A stretch of 64,000 bases of DNA from Mucilaginibacter gilvus (GCF_004054195.1 NZ_SBIW01000006.1:131653-195652), one strand, 5' to 3'; positions 8,827 through 15,883 are shown, counted from the stretch's first letter. Program-made: numbers and translations. Notes: generated by a model not told the origin, from the sequence alone.

Positions 8827-9474
8827 ATGAACGAGCAAGATATAGAAAACTTAAGGCAGGATTACAACGCGGCTTCGCTAAACGAAACCGATGTAGATGC
8901 CAACCCGATGCGCCAGTTTGATAAGTGGTTTAACGAGGCCATTAACTACAAAGTACATGAGCCAAACGCCATGACTTTGGCCACCGCCACACATGATGGC
9001 CGCCCTTCGGCACGTATTGTTTTGCTGAAAGGCTTTAGCGACGATGGTTTTAAATTTTACACCAATTACCTTAGTCGCAAAGGTAAAGAGATAGCCAAAA
9101 ACCCGTTGGGTGCCTTAATATTCCACTGGGGCGATATGGAACGCCAGATCCGTGTAGAGGGTACTATAGAAAAACTCGACCGTGATTATTCAGAAAAATA
9201 CTTCCACTCCCGCCCTAAAAAGAGCCAGCTTGGCGCGGTAGTTTCCCCGCAGAGCCAGGAAATTAGCGGCCGCGAATTGCTGGAACAAAAAATGGCCGAA
9301 CTGGAAGCAGAATATGCCGATAAAGAAATACCAAAACCATCTTTTTGGGGTGGATACGTGCTTCGCCCGCGCCTGATCGAATTTTGGCAAGGCCGCCGCA
9401 GCCGCCTGCACGACAGGATAGTTTATAAAAAAACAGATAACAAAACCTGGAAGATAGTTCGCCTGGCGCCATGA
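8827..9474 (+). CDS. pdxH: Pyridoxamine 5'-phosphate oxidase
   Basis: 215 residues, normal length. It makes pyridoxal 5'-phosphate from PNP or PMP using FMN and oxygen. Visible signatures: ARIVLLKGF (FMN binding), FYTNYLSRKGKE, SPQSQEISGR, and the C-terminal PSFWGGYVLRP...EFWQGRRSRLHDR block carrying substrate-binding residues. The stop overlaps the nuoC ATG (ATGA), which indicates translational coupling; the pairing with a complex I gene is probably only organisational. Confidence 0.96.
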   Translation: MNEQDIENLRQDYNAASLNETDVDANPMRQFDKWFNEAINYKVHEPNAMTLATATHDGRPSARIVLLKGFSDDGFKFYTNYLSRKGKEIAKNPLGALIFHWGDMERQIRVEGTIEKLDRDYSEKYFHSRPKKSQLGAVVSPQSQEISGRELLEQKMAELEAEYADKEIPKPSFWGGYVLRPRLIEFWQGRRSRLHDRIVYKKTDNKTWKIVRLAP

Positions 9475-9968
9475 GTTTCGACGAGATCAAATTATTGCTT
9501 ACGGATAAGTTTGGCGATAGCATTATAACCGGCGAAGAACGCACCGGCATGCAGCCTGCCCTGCTTATTGAGGCCGACAGAATTGCCGATGTTTGCCTGG
9601 AGCTGCGCAATAACCCGCGCACATACTTTGATTTCCTGAGCTGCCTTAGCGGTGTGGATTATGGCGTGGAAGCCGGCCGTTTCGGCGTGGTTTACCATTT
9701 ATCGTCCATTCCATATAATTTGCAATTAGTTTTAAAGATCAGCAAGCCGAATGACCGCGATCTGGAAGAGCTTCCCTCCTTCCCAAGCATCACCTCCGTT
9801 TACCGCGCCTCTGATTGGCACGAACGCGAAGCGTATGATATGCTGGGCATTTACTTTGAAGGCCACCCGGATTTGCGAAGGCTTTTAATGCCCGATGATT
9901 GGGAAGGGTTTCCGTTAAGGAAAGATTACGCGAATGCAGAATACTATAAAGGAATAAAAATAGATTGA
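9471..9968 (+). CDS. nuoC: NADH-quinone oxidoreductase subunit C
   Basis: 165 residues. The complex I 30-kDa subunit signature is clear near the C terminus: HEREAYDMLGIYFEGHPDLRR, then WEGFPLRKDY. The protein sits in the peripheral arm of complex I, between the N-module and the quinone site, and normally precedes nuoD directly. Here about 450 bp with an inverted-repeat-flanked foreign gene separates the two. The start overlaps the pdxH stop by four bases. Confidence 0.95.
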   Translation: MSFDEIKLLLTDKFGDSIITGEERTGMQPALLIEADRIADVCLELRNNPRTYFDFLSCLSGVDYGVEAGRFGVVYHLSSIPYNLQLVLKISKPNDRDLEELPSFPSITSVYRASDWHEREAYDMLGIYFEGHPDLRRLLMPDDWEGFPLRKDYANAEYYKGIKID

Positions 9969-9973
9969 GAAAA

Positions 9974-10006
9974 ATTTCGAATCTCGAATGTTCAATTTCG
10001 AATTTA
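9974..10006. repeat. Left 33-bp inverted-repeat arm of the four-helix-bundle cassette
   Basis: Begins 6 bp after the nuoC stop. It is the reverse complement of 10414-10446 with a single mismatch (32 of 33). It is built of TTCGAA-type words. Confidence 0.85.
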
Positions 10007-10040
10007 TAAAGGCGATTTATAATTTAGAAATTCAACAACC

Positions 10041-10400
10041 ATGGATAAAATAGAATTACAAAAAAGGACTAAACGCTTTGCTGTTGACGTAATAAAGTTT
10101 GTAGGAGAACTACCAAGCAATAGAGCTATAAATGTATTAGTCAACCAGGTTCTACGCAGTTCCACTTCAATCGGAGCTAATTACCGCGCAGCCTGCAAAG
10201 GAAAGTCCACCGCTGACTTTATCAATAAAATTGTAATTGTAGAAGAGGAAGCCGACGAGTGTATTTACTGGTTAGAAATCATGGACGAATCGGGGCTTGT
10301 ACAAAGCAGTAAAACACTTGTATTAAGAGACGAAGCTAAAGAGTTGACAGCCATATTTACAGCCATTGGTAAAACCGCTAAAGAGAACCAACGCAATTAA
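10041..10400 (+). CDS. Four-helix bundle protein (23S rRNA intervening-sequence family)
   Basis: 119 residues. Family features: an N-terminal helix with KRTKRFAVDVIKFVGELP, the conserved RSSTSIGANYRAACKGKST turn, DFINKIVIVEEEADECIYWLE, and a C-terminal helix. The family (S23/IVP-like, related to the Avd proteins of diversity-generating retroelements) forms pentameric barrels and is often carried in intervening sequences or in mobile-looking intergenic cassettes. No reverse transcriptase or variable repeat is present here. The gene sits alone between nuoC and nuoD, inside two inverted-repeat arms, with lower GC than its neighbours. The function is unknown; I infer a mobile cassette. Confidence 0.88.
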   Translation: MDKIELQKRTKRFAVDVIKFVGELPSNRAINVLVNQVLRSSTSIGANYRAACKGKSTADFINKIVIVEEEADECIYWLEIMDESGLVQSSKTLVLRDEAKELTAIFTAIGKTAKENQRN

Positions 10401-10413
10401 AAAAATTCTTAAA

Positions 10414-10446
10414 TAAATTCGAAATTGAACATTCGAAATTCGAAAT
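10414..10446. repeat. Right 33-bp inverted-repeat arm, overlapping the nuoD start
   Basis: Complement of the left arm at 9974-10006. It contains the only near-upstream in-frame start (TTG 10425) of nuoD and supplies its first seven codons. A stop codon in the nuoD frame (TAA 10410-10412) lies just before it. Confidence 0.85.
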
Positions 10447-11630
10447 ATTCTGAAGCTTTAGAGCGCTATCACAAAAAGATAGCAGACGCTGCTGTTGAGG
10501 ATATGGTGCTGAACATGGGTCCGCAGCATCCGTCAACGCACGGGGTTTTGCGGCTGGAACTGATCACCGATGGCGAGATCGTTAAAGAGGTTATCCCTCA
10601 CATTGGTTACCTGCACCGCTGTTTTGAAAAACATGCCGAATCGCTTACCTATCAGCAAACCATCCCCTTTACGGATAGGATGGATTACCTGGCGTCTATG
10701 AACAACAGCCACGCATGGGTAATGGGTGTGGAACGCATGCTGGGCATTGATAAGGATATTCCAAAACGTATTGAATACATCCGCGTGCTGGTTTGCGAGT
10801 TGAACCGCATTGCATCTCACTTAATTGCTATTGGCACTTATGGTATCGATATCGGCGCCTTCACCCCTTTCCTCTGGTGTTTCCGCGACCGCGAACATAT
10901 CATGGGGATGCTGGAATGGGCCTCGGGATCGCGCATGCTGTATAATTATATATGGGTGGGTGGCTTATTTTACGATCTGCCTGTAGGCTTTGAGGAACGC
11001 TGCCGCGAGTTTGTAGATTATTTTAAACCAAAAATGGTAGAGCTTAACCGCCTGCTTACCGATAACCAGATCTTTATTAGCCGCACCGCAAATGTTGGTG
11101 TGTTGCCCCTGGATGTTGCTATTAACTATGGTTGCAGCGGACCTGTGCTGCGTGGTTCGGGTTTAAAATATGACCTGAGGCGCATCGATAATTACTCCGC
11201 TTATCCCGAACTTGATTTTGAGATACCTATTGGCACTGGTAAAATGGGTACCACCGGCGATTGTTGGGACAGGTATAAAGTGCGTGTCGACGAGGTAGAG
11301 GAATCGCTAAAGATCATCAGCCAGTGCCTCGACCGTCTGCAAAAGGAATTAAAACGCACACCGGAGTTCGACCCGCGCGCAAAACTTCCCCGTAAACTCA
11401 CCCCAAAACCACAAGACTACTACATGCGCGCCGAAGGTACCAAAGGCGAACTGGGTTTCTATTTTATCCACGACAGTAACCGCACCGAGATCCCCTTCCG
11501 TGTAAAATCTCGCGGGCCAAGCTTTTGTAATTTATCCGTACTGGAAGAATTAGGTAAAGGCGTGCTCATAGCCGATCTGATAGCCACCATTGGCTCCTTA
11601 GATTTTGTGCTGGGGGAAGTGGACAGGTAG
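10425..11630 (+). CDS. nuoD: NADH-quinone oxidoreductase subunit D
   Basis: About 401 residues from TTG 10425. The 49-kDa subunit signature [16 protein letters not shown] and the family C terminus ([14 protein letters not shown]) are intact. With NuoB and NuoC it forms the quinone-reducing site. The start is odd: in frame after the TAA at 10410 the only candidates are TTG 10425, inside the repeat arm, and ATG 10503, which would begin right at [10 protein letters not shown]. No good ribosome-binding site precedes either. I infer that the cassette replaced the native 5' end. No nuoE or later gene follows; the next gene is on the opposite strand. Confidence 0.93.
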   Translation: MNIRNSKYSEALERYHKKIADAAVEDMVLNMGPQHPSTHGVLRLELITDGEIVKEVIPHIGYLHRCFEKHAESLTYQQTIPFTDRMDYLASMNNSHAWVMGVERMLGIDKDIPKRIEYIRVLVCELNRIASHLIAIGTYGIDIGAFTPFLWCFRDREHIMGMLEWASGSRMLYNYIWVGGLFYDLPVGFEERCREFVDYFKPKMVELNRLLTDNQIFISRTANVGVLPLDVAINYGCSGPVLRGSGLKYDLRRIDNYSAYPELDFEIPIGTGKMGTTGDCWDRYKVRVDEVEESLKIISQCLDRLQKELKRTPEFDPRAKLPRKLTPKPQDYYMRAEGTKGELGFYFIHDSNRTEIPFRVKSRGPSFCNLSVLEELGKGVLIADLIATIGSLDFVLGEVDR

Positions 11631-11823
11631 ATGTTAGATTCAAGACTTTAAGAAACAAGAAAGCGCAGGTAGGTGCACCCCAGAAGTGGCAAGTTATTCA
11701 CCCATTCAAGCGATTGGGTGGCCCTTACAGGGCAATTTTATTATTCATTTTGCTTGCTGCAAAGCGGTAATCACGCTGAGACATAAGAGGCTTCTTTGTA
11801 AAAAAATAGCCCCACAAAAAAAA

Positions 11824-11845
11824 GAGAAGCAATTTCTTGCCTCTC
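11824..11845 (-). terminator. Intrinsic terminator of the sigma/protease operon
   Basis: On the minus strand, GAGAGGCAA-gaaa-TTGCTTCTC forms a 9-bp stem (one G-U pair) followed by eight T residues, 25 bp past the protease stop codon. Confidence 0.8.
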
Positions 11846-11870
11846 GTTTTCATATTGATTTTTTTGGATG

Positions 11871-12977
11871 TTACTGGTTGTAAACCTTCACTATAAACAC
11901 ATAGTTCTTTAGCTTTTTAACTTGCTCTTTACGGCTTAAGCCGGCTAAAGTATTTTTCGTATTCAAAATTAATGGATTGTTTTTTAAAGAGTCTGCAGGA
12001 ATATCCTGGATAGTCTTTAAGAATAATGCAGATTTTTTAGCAAACGCAACGCCCTGTGTTTGGGTTTGCCTTCCGCTGATAATACCAATCACATTACCTT
12101 TGGAATCGAAAAGCGGGCCACCACTATTCCCTTGATTCACGGGAACGGATACCGTATATTCTGCCGTATCGCCTTGAAAACCTGCGTCAGACGTTAACGC
12201 CCCGGGACCAAAAACTACAGCGTCTGTAGGGTATCCATATGTATAAACATCTTCGCCCAACTCGCTTTTTCCTTTTTTGAAACCGTAAGGAACGGCCCCA
12301 AGGTTTTTAAAAGCAGGGTCGTTTATTTGTAATACCGCTATATCGTGGCTGGCATCGGTAGCAATAACCTTGGTATGGAAAGATTCGCCATCAGCGTTTT
12401 GTACATACACTGAATCTGCGCCATTTACAACATGGAGATTGGTTAAAATATAACCGTTAGACGATAAGGCAAATCCTGTTCCGCGGTACTTTGCAGTAAT
12501 AATTGGGCCTGTTTTTCCACCTCTTTTAATAAGGTCGTTTGTTTTAACCTCAAGTTTCTTAGTTGAGTTTTCAACCTGGTTAACTTTACTTACAAGTTGT
12601 TGATAATCGGCTTTCTTATTGCTTAAATACCCCGTGAAAAACAAAGTAAGCAGTGTAGCAAATATCGCTATCGATGCTGCTACTGATATTTTGGAATGAT
12701 GCTGCCTCCATAGGCGCACTACGACGGATGGGTGCGCCATCAGATCGTTCGCGAGCGTGTGCGCATCTATCTCGTCATGGATGGCGTTTAGCCTCATCTC
12801 CATGGTATGCCTGTCGTTATACTGCTTTAATAAGCCGGTGAAGTGTTTATGCTCCTCCAGTTTTGTTTCAACCACTGCATCCTTATTACGTAATGCATCA
12901 AATTCCGCACGCTCTTCAACGGTCATTTCACCGTTAAGGTAACGTTCGATCATTTCTAATAGTTGATCATTTTTCAT
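11871..12977 (-). CDS. Membrane trypsin-like serine protease with anti-sigma-like N terminus
   Basis: 368 residues in four parts. Residues 1-90 are a small helical domain (MIERYLNGEMTVEERAEFDAL) resembling the N-terminal sigma-binding domains of Bacteroidota anti-sigma factors. A TM segment lies at about 97-118 and a heptad-like coiled coil at about 122-150. From 160 comes a DegP/HtrA-type trypsin fold with catalytic His182 (TNLHVV), Asp212 (ASHDIAVL) and Ser285 (NQGNSGGP). No PDZ domain is seen. The gene follows an ECF sigma gene by 15 bp. This suggests a cytoplasmic sigma-holding domain joined through the membrane to a periplasmic protease, a one-protein stress sensor. The family and catalytic triad are seen; the sigma-binding role is inference. 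Confidence 0.85.
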   Translation of the reverse strand: MKNDQLLEMIERYLNGEMTVEERAEFDALRNKDAVVETKLEEHKHFTGLLKQYNDRHTMEMRLNAIHDEIDAHTLANDLMAHPSVVVRLWRQHHSKISVAASIAIFATLLTLFFTGYLSNKKADYQQLVSKVNQVENSTKKLEVKTNDLIKRGGKTGPIITAKYRGTGFALSSNGYILTNLHVVNGADSVYVQNADGESFHTKVIATDASHDIAVLQINDPAFKNLGAVPYGFKKGKSELGEDVYTYGYPTDAVVFGPGALTSDAGFQGDTAEYTVSVPVNQGNSGGPLFDSKGNVIGIISGRQTQTQGVAFAKKSALFLKTIQDIPADSLKNNPLILNTKNTLAGLSRKEQVKKLKNYVFIVKVYNQ

Positions 12978-12992
12978 TCTTCGCCCCTCTTT

Positions 12993-13562
12993 CTATTGTT
13001 GCTGAAAAAACAATTTTTTTAGCCTTTGCAGGCATTTGTATTTCTGCGTTTTCGCGTTATCCGCGTTTGTATATCCAAACCGCTCGCAGATGTCCTGCAT
13101 CGATTTATTGTGCATGTAAAAGTCTTCCATAATGGTTTTGCAGGGTTCGCCAAGCAATTTAAGCGCCTCGCCCATTTTATTGAGCTGAAGGTCTCGCTCC
13201 TGTTGCATTTCAACCTCATCCTCTACCGGCAGGTAATCTTCAAAATCCTTTATATCGCCACCGTACCGGTTCATTTGCTTTAGGCGTTTAAGCCAAAGCC
13301 GCCTGCAGATGGAGTAGATATAAGTTTTAAGCTTGCTGCTCAGTTCAAAATCGCCCCGTTTAACCTTATTATAAAGAACTATGATAGCCTCCTGGTAAAC
13401 ATCCTTTGCATCGTCCTCGTTACCATTATTATTGATAACCAATTGCAATATCATTGGAAAGTAAGCCAGGTAAAGCTTTTTAAGAACAACGTCGGAATTA
13501 TTAAGTATACCCAGTATTACTTCACTATCCGCCGGTATCTCCACATTTAAATGATTATTCAC
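12993..13562 (-). CDS. ECF-type RNA polymerase sigma factor
   Basis: Up to 189 residues. Region 2 is visible in KDVYQEAIIVLYNKVKRGDF...LKTYIYSICRRLWLKRLK, and region 4 in GEPCKTIMEDFYMHNKSMQDICERFGYTNADNAKTQKYKCLQRLKK. The longest frame starts with GTG at 13562, but the putative promoter (13566-13594) would put the transcript start at or after it. GTG 13544 (residue 7) is therefore a likely alternative. It is cotranscribed with the anti-sigma-like protease. The site before it matches four sites in the lipoprotein array opposite, suggesting autoregulation. Confidence 0.9.
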   Translation of the reverse strand: MNNHLNVEIPADSEVILGILNNSDVVLKKLYLAYFPMILQLVINNNGNEDDAKDVYQEAIIVLYNKVKRGDFELSSKLKTYIYSICRRLWLKRLKQMNRYGGDIKDFEDYLPVEDEVEMQQERDLQLNKMGEALKLLGEPCKTIMEDFYMHNKSMQDICERFGYTNADNAKTQKYKCLQRLKKLFFQQQ

Positions 13563-13565
13563 TAC

Positions 13566-13594
13566 TTAATACGCTTTATTCTAAATTGTAACCC
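13566..13594 (-). promoter_or_regulatory. Putative ECF promoter GGGTTACA-N15-TATTAA before the sigma gene
   Basis: Minus strand: GGGTTACA at 13594-13587, a 15-nt spacer, TATTAA at 13571-13566. The same two boxes with the same spacing precede four lipoprotein genes on the other strand, which points to autoregulation. Confidence 0.65.
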
Positions 13595-13783
13595 AATATT
13601 ATCAACTATTTTTTTAACGGAAAACCATCCGTTTTCTATGCGATAAAGTCGGCAAGAACCGCCCGAATCAACCTGCAATATCGGGTTAATATTTGAGAGC
13701 GTAAGCGAGCCGTGGCATAATAATTGAATTTGGAAGAGTATTAAACTTGTATTTAAATACTTACAAACGTTAAAACATTCACC

Positions 13784-14023
13784 ATGAAAAATTCCATCAA
13801 GTGCATATTCGCGGCTTTAGCGATAGCGATAGCGGCTACAGCATGTGGCGGCGACCGTGGCGGTCAACATCCAGATTCTCTTAAGGCGGATACATCCGTA
13901 ATGGCCGATTCTACCAAAGCGCCTGTTTCGCCCGCGCCGGGCTCTAACGGTTCGGCAATATCGGCAGATACCGGGCTGGACAGATCGGGATCGGGCGGTA
14001 CGGACATCGTTAAGAAACCATAA
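13784..14023 (+). CDS. Small lipoprotein, array member 1
   Basis: 79 residues: a MKNSIK lipoprotein signal with lipobox AATAC (Cys21), then a Gly/Ser/Asp/Thr-rich disordered tail with ADTS and ADST elements. It shares the MKN-x-F/I-K signal style with the next four genes but is the most divergent, and it lacks the GGGTTACC promoter found before the others. A 15-bp inverted repeat follows it. It is divergent from the sigma factor operon. Function unknown. Confidence 0.75.
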   Translation: MKNSIKCIFAALAIAIAATACGGDRGGQHPDSLKADTSVMADSTKAPVSPAPGSNGSAISADTGLDRSGSGGTDIVKKP

Positions 14024-14029
14024 AAATTG

Positions 14030-14087
14030 ATATCGAACACCGAAATCCTCCCTCATTATCCGATAGTTAACATTCGGTGTTCGATAT
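14030..14087. repeat. 15-bp inverted repeat (ATATCGAACACCGAA)
   Basis: Perfect arms at 14030-14044 and 14073-14087 with 28 nt between, just after lipoprotein 1. It could act as a transcription terminator, but no clear T run follows. It belongs to the word-type intergenic repeats of this genome. Confidence 0.7.
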
Positions 14088-14118
14088 TATTCAAACCATT
14101 TATCTCGCTTTTCCGATA

Positions 14119-14148
14119 GGGTTACCTTTTTCATGTTTGGTATATTAA
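14119..14148 (+). promoter_or_regulatory. Putative ECF promoter before lipoprotein 2
   Basis: GGGTTACC at 14119-14126, a 16-nt spacer, TATTAA at 14143-14148. It ends 18 nt before the ATG. Confidence 0.65.
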
Positions 14149-14166
14149 TACCAAAACAAATCAATC

Positions 14167-14355
14167 ATGAAAAATCTATTCAAAATTGCCATGGTGGCTC
14201 TTGTAGCATCTGCCACCATTATTGCCTGCGATCCGCCGAAACAAAAAACCGACGAAACCGAAAAGTTCGACTCACTTAAAGTAATCGACACACTCAAAAA
14301 AGATTCGGTTACGCTGAAGGCCGATTCGCTAAAGGTTGATTCTGTGAAAAAATAA
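14167..14355 (+). CDS. Small lipoprotein, array member 2
   Basis: 62 residues. A MKNLFKIAMVALVASAT signal leads to lipobox TIIAC (Cys21), then a charged tail made of DSLKV, DTLKKDS and ADSLKVDS units. No folded domain is visible; the mature part is about 40 residues of Asp/Ser/Lys repeats. Paralogue of the three following genes by signal peptide, size, tail composition and promoter. Confidence 0.8.
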   Translation: MKNLFKIAMVALVASATIIACDPPKQKTDETEKFDSLKVIDTLKKDSVTLKADSLKVDSVKK

Positions 14356-14366
14356 TTAAAAATAAT

Positions 14367-14395
14367 GGGTTACCTTTTCAGGTCTTATATATTAA
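14367..14395 (+). promoter_or_regulatory. Putative ECF promoter before lipoprotein 3
   Basis: GGGTTACC at 14367-14374, a 15-nt spacer, TATTAA at 14390-14395, with a leader of about 90 nt before the ATG. The leader holds a small hairpin (AGGTTTTAATATTAAAACCT-like) around 14408-14428. Confidence 0.65.
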
Positions 14396-14485
14396 CTACC
14401 AATCCACAGGTTTAATATTAAAACCTGAAAGGGTGCCTTTTTCAGTTTAAGATTTTAAGGTAACCATTTAACAAAAACACCGATC

Positions 14486-14689
14486 ATGAAAAATTCATTC
14501 AAATTAGCAATTGTAACTTTAGTAATAGCTGTTTCTGCTGCTGCCTGCGGTGGCGATGCAAAAAAAGTGGTAGTTGATAGCACAAGCGTAGATTCTACTA
14601 TCACAAAAACGACTACTGTAGTTGATTCGACCAAAAAAGACACTGTTTTGGTTAGCGATACAGCTAAAAAAGACACAATTAAAAAATAA
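14486..14689 (+). CDS. Small lipoprotein, array member 3
   Basis: 67 residues. MKNSFKLAIVTLVIAVSAAAC signal and lipobox (Cys21), then GGDAKK and a tail of VDST, TKTTTV, DSTKKDT and SDTAKKDT units. The signal is nearly the same as in members 4 and 5, which implies recent tandem duplication with rapid change of the tail. A lipid-anchored, disordered, charged linker in the cell envelope is the likely product. Confidence 0.82.
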   Translation: MKNSFKLAIVTLVIAVSAAACGGDAKKVVVDSTSVDSTITKTTTVVDSTKKDTVLVSDTAKKDTIKK

Positions 14690-14700
14690 TTAAAAATAGT

Positions 14701-14729
14701 GGGTTACCTTTTTAGATTCCCGGTATTAA
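14701..14729 (+). promoter_or_regulatory. Putative ECF promoter before lipoprotein 4
   Basis: GGGTTACC at 14701-14708, a 15-nt spacer, TATTAA at 14724-14729, 46 nt before the ATG. Confidence 0.65.
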
Positions 14730-14775
14730 CCAACTGTAAGAATAAATATATTTATAACTCCCAAAACAAAAAAAC

Positions 14776-14976
14776 ATGAAAAATTCATTCAAACTTGCGG
14801 TTTTAGCTTTAGCTATCGCTGTTTCTGCTGTTGCTTGTAAAGGTAAAACTGCTTCTGAAGGTGCAGATACAACTGTAAAAGATACTACAGTTAAAGTTGA
14901 TTCTACTGTAAAAGTTGATTCTACTGTAAAAGATACTACTGTTGTAGTTACTAAGAAAGACACAGTAAAAATGTAA
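14776..14976 (+). CDS. Small lipoprotein, array member 4
   Basis: 66 residues. MKNSFKLAVLALAIAVSAVAC signal and lipobox (Cys21), KGKTASEGA, then DTTVK and VDSTVK repeats encoded by near-identical DNA units. The first 24 residues differ from member 5 at only a few positions, so the two are recent paralogues. The strong Asp/Thr/Lys bias suggests an extended, charge-alternating chain. Confidence 0.82.
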   Translation: MKNSFKLAVLALAIAVSAVACKGKTASEGADTTVKDTTVKVDSTVKVDSTVKDTTVVVTKKDTVKM

Positions 14977-15053
14977 TCTTAAACCTTTAAGGTTTAAAGA
15001 TTTATTAGTTTTCTTTAAGAAAAAGGTAATCCGGGTATTTATTTTAAATACAT

Positions 15054-15082
15054 GGGTTACCTTTTTATGTTTGTGGTATTAA
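15054..15082 (+). promoter_or_regulatory. Putative ECF promoter before lipoprotein 5
   Basis: GGGTTACC at 15054-15061, a 15-nt spacer, TATTAA at 15077-15082, 38 nt before the ATG. Confidence 0.65.
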
Positions 15083-15120
15083 AGAGTGAAAACTATTAAA
15101 TCACTTAAAAAAAACACAAA

Positions 15121-15324
15121 ATGAAAAATGCTTTCAAAATTGGCTTTTTAGCCTTAGCTATCGCGGTATCTGCTGTTGCTTGTAAAGGTAAAACGGATTC
15201 TGCTGCTACTGATTCAGCTAAAATGGATTCAGCTAAAATGGATTCGGCTAAAATGGACACAGCTGCTAAAATGGACACAGCAAAGATGGATACAGCTAAA
15301 ATGGACACAGCTAAAAAAATGTAA
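15121..15324 (+). CDS. Small lipoprotein, array member 5, with MDSAK/MDTAK repeats
   Basis: 67 residues. MKNAFKIGFLALAIAVSAVAC signal and lipobox (Cys21), KGKTDSAA, then about eight copies of a five-residue unit, (M)DSAK or (M)DTAK, from 15-bp DNA repeats. The repeat has almost certainly grown by slippage. It ends the array and is followed by a strong terminator. Confidence 0.82.
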   Translation: MKNAFKIGFLALAIAVSAVACKGKTDSAATDSAKMDSAKMDSAKMDTAAKMDTAKMDTAKMDTAKKM

Positions 15325-15340
15325 TTCATTTTTTTTAAAT

Positions 15341-15375
15341 AAAAAGCCCTCCGGTTATTTCCGAAGGGCTTTTTT
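15341..15375 (+). terminator. Terminator closing the lipoprotein array
   Basis: AAAAAGCCCTCCGG pairs with CCGaAGGGCTTTTT across a short loop, with a T run, 16 bp after the last lipoprotein stop. Confidence 0.85.
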
Positions 15376-15439
15376 GTTGACGTGAATTTATATAAAACAT
15401 TTATGCCGGTATTTGTTTATTGCTGAAAGCGTAGTTTAC

Positions 15440-15877
15440 ATGAGATACAATGAATGGAATACCCTCAGCAACGAAGAGAAAAAAAGCACGCATTGGAAGC
15501 ATCACCCACGCGTAAGGGTTGCCACCATTTTCTCTATATTGTTTGCAATTGTCTTCGCGGTGGCGCTTTTGCGCATTTTTAAAAACAAGCGAGTACACGT
15601 CAACCGCAAACCAAACCGCTTGGAAGCCTTTACCGTTGCCAAAACGTTTATAAAAAACAGGCTGAAGCAACCGGCTATGGCAAGTTTCCCAAATAATAAA
15701 TTTGACGCGTTGATAGATACCGCTAAAAATTCATACCAAATATCGTCATACATCACCGCGCATGATAATACGGGGCATTCGTTAAAAACCGCCTGGCAAA
15801 TAAATATGGCCTATACAAGCGGCGATTGGGCCGATACCAGCAGTTGGCGGGTAGCTAACGTAATTATGAACCCCTAA
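15440..15877 (+). CDS. Membrane-anchored hypothetical protein
   Basis: 145 residues from ATG 15440; a TTG nine codons upstream is less likely. A polar N terminus rich in Lys and His is followed by one TM segment (ATIFSILFAIVFAVALLRIF, about 28-48) and a soluble domain with PAMASFPNN...YQISSYITAHDNTGHSLKTAWQINM. That pattern resembles the small beta domain seen in other Bacteroidota proteins (SxAKFP ... SYVDAxNxFG). Function unknown. It ends at a bidirectional terminator. Confidence 0.7.
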   Translation: MRYNEWNTLSNEEKKSTHWKHHPRVRVATIFSILFAIVFAVALLRIFKNKRVHVNRKPNRLEAFTVAKTFIKNRLKQPAMASFPNNKFDALIDTAKNSYQISSYITAHDNTGHSLKTAWQINMAYTSGDWADTSSWRVANVIMNP

Positions 15878-15883
15878 TGCAAC

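Noticed and set aside
10041..10400. Four-helix-bundle gene considered as part of a diversity-generating retroelement (Avd)
   Set aside because: No reverse transcriptase, template repeat or variable target is present around it.
11686..11883. Plus-strand frame of 65 codons after nuoD
   Set aside because: It runs through the terminator of the protease gene and overlaps its 3' end; no protein-like pattern.
13817..14056. Minus-strand frame over lipoprotein 1
   Set aside because: Shadow of the plus-strand lipoprotein, whose signal peptide and paralogues support it.
15184..15318. Regular repeats considered as a CRISPR-like array
   Set aside because: Units are 15 bp with no spacers and lie in frame in a lipoprotein gene.
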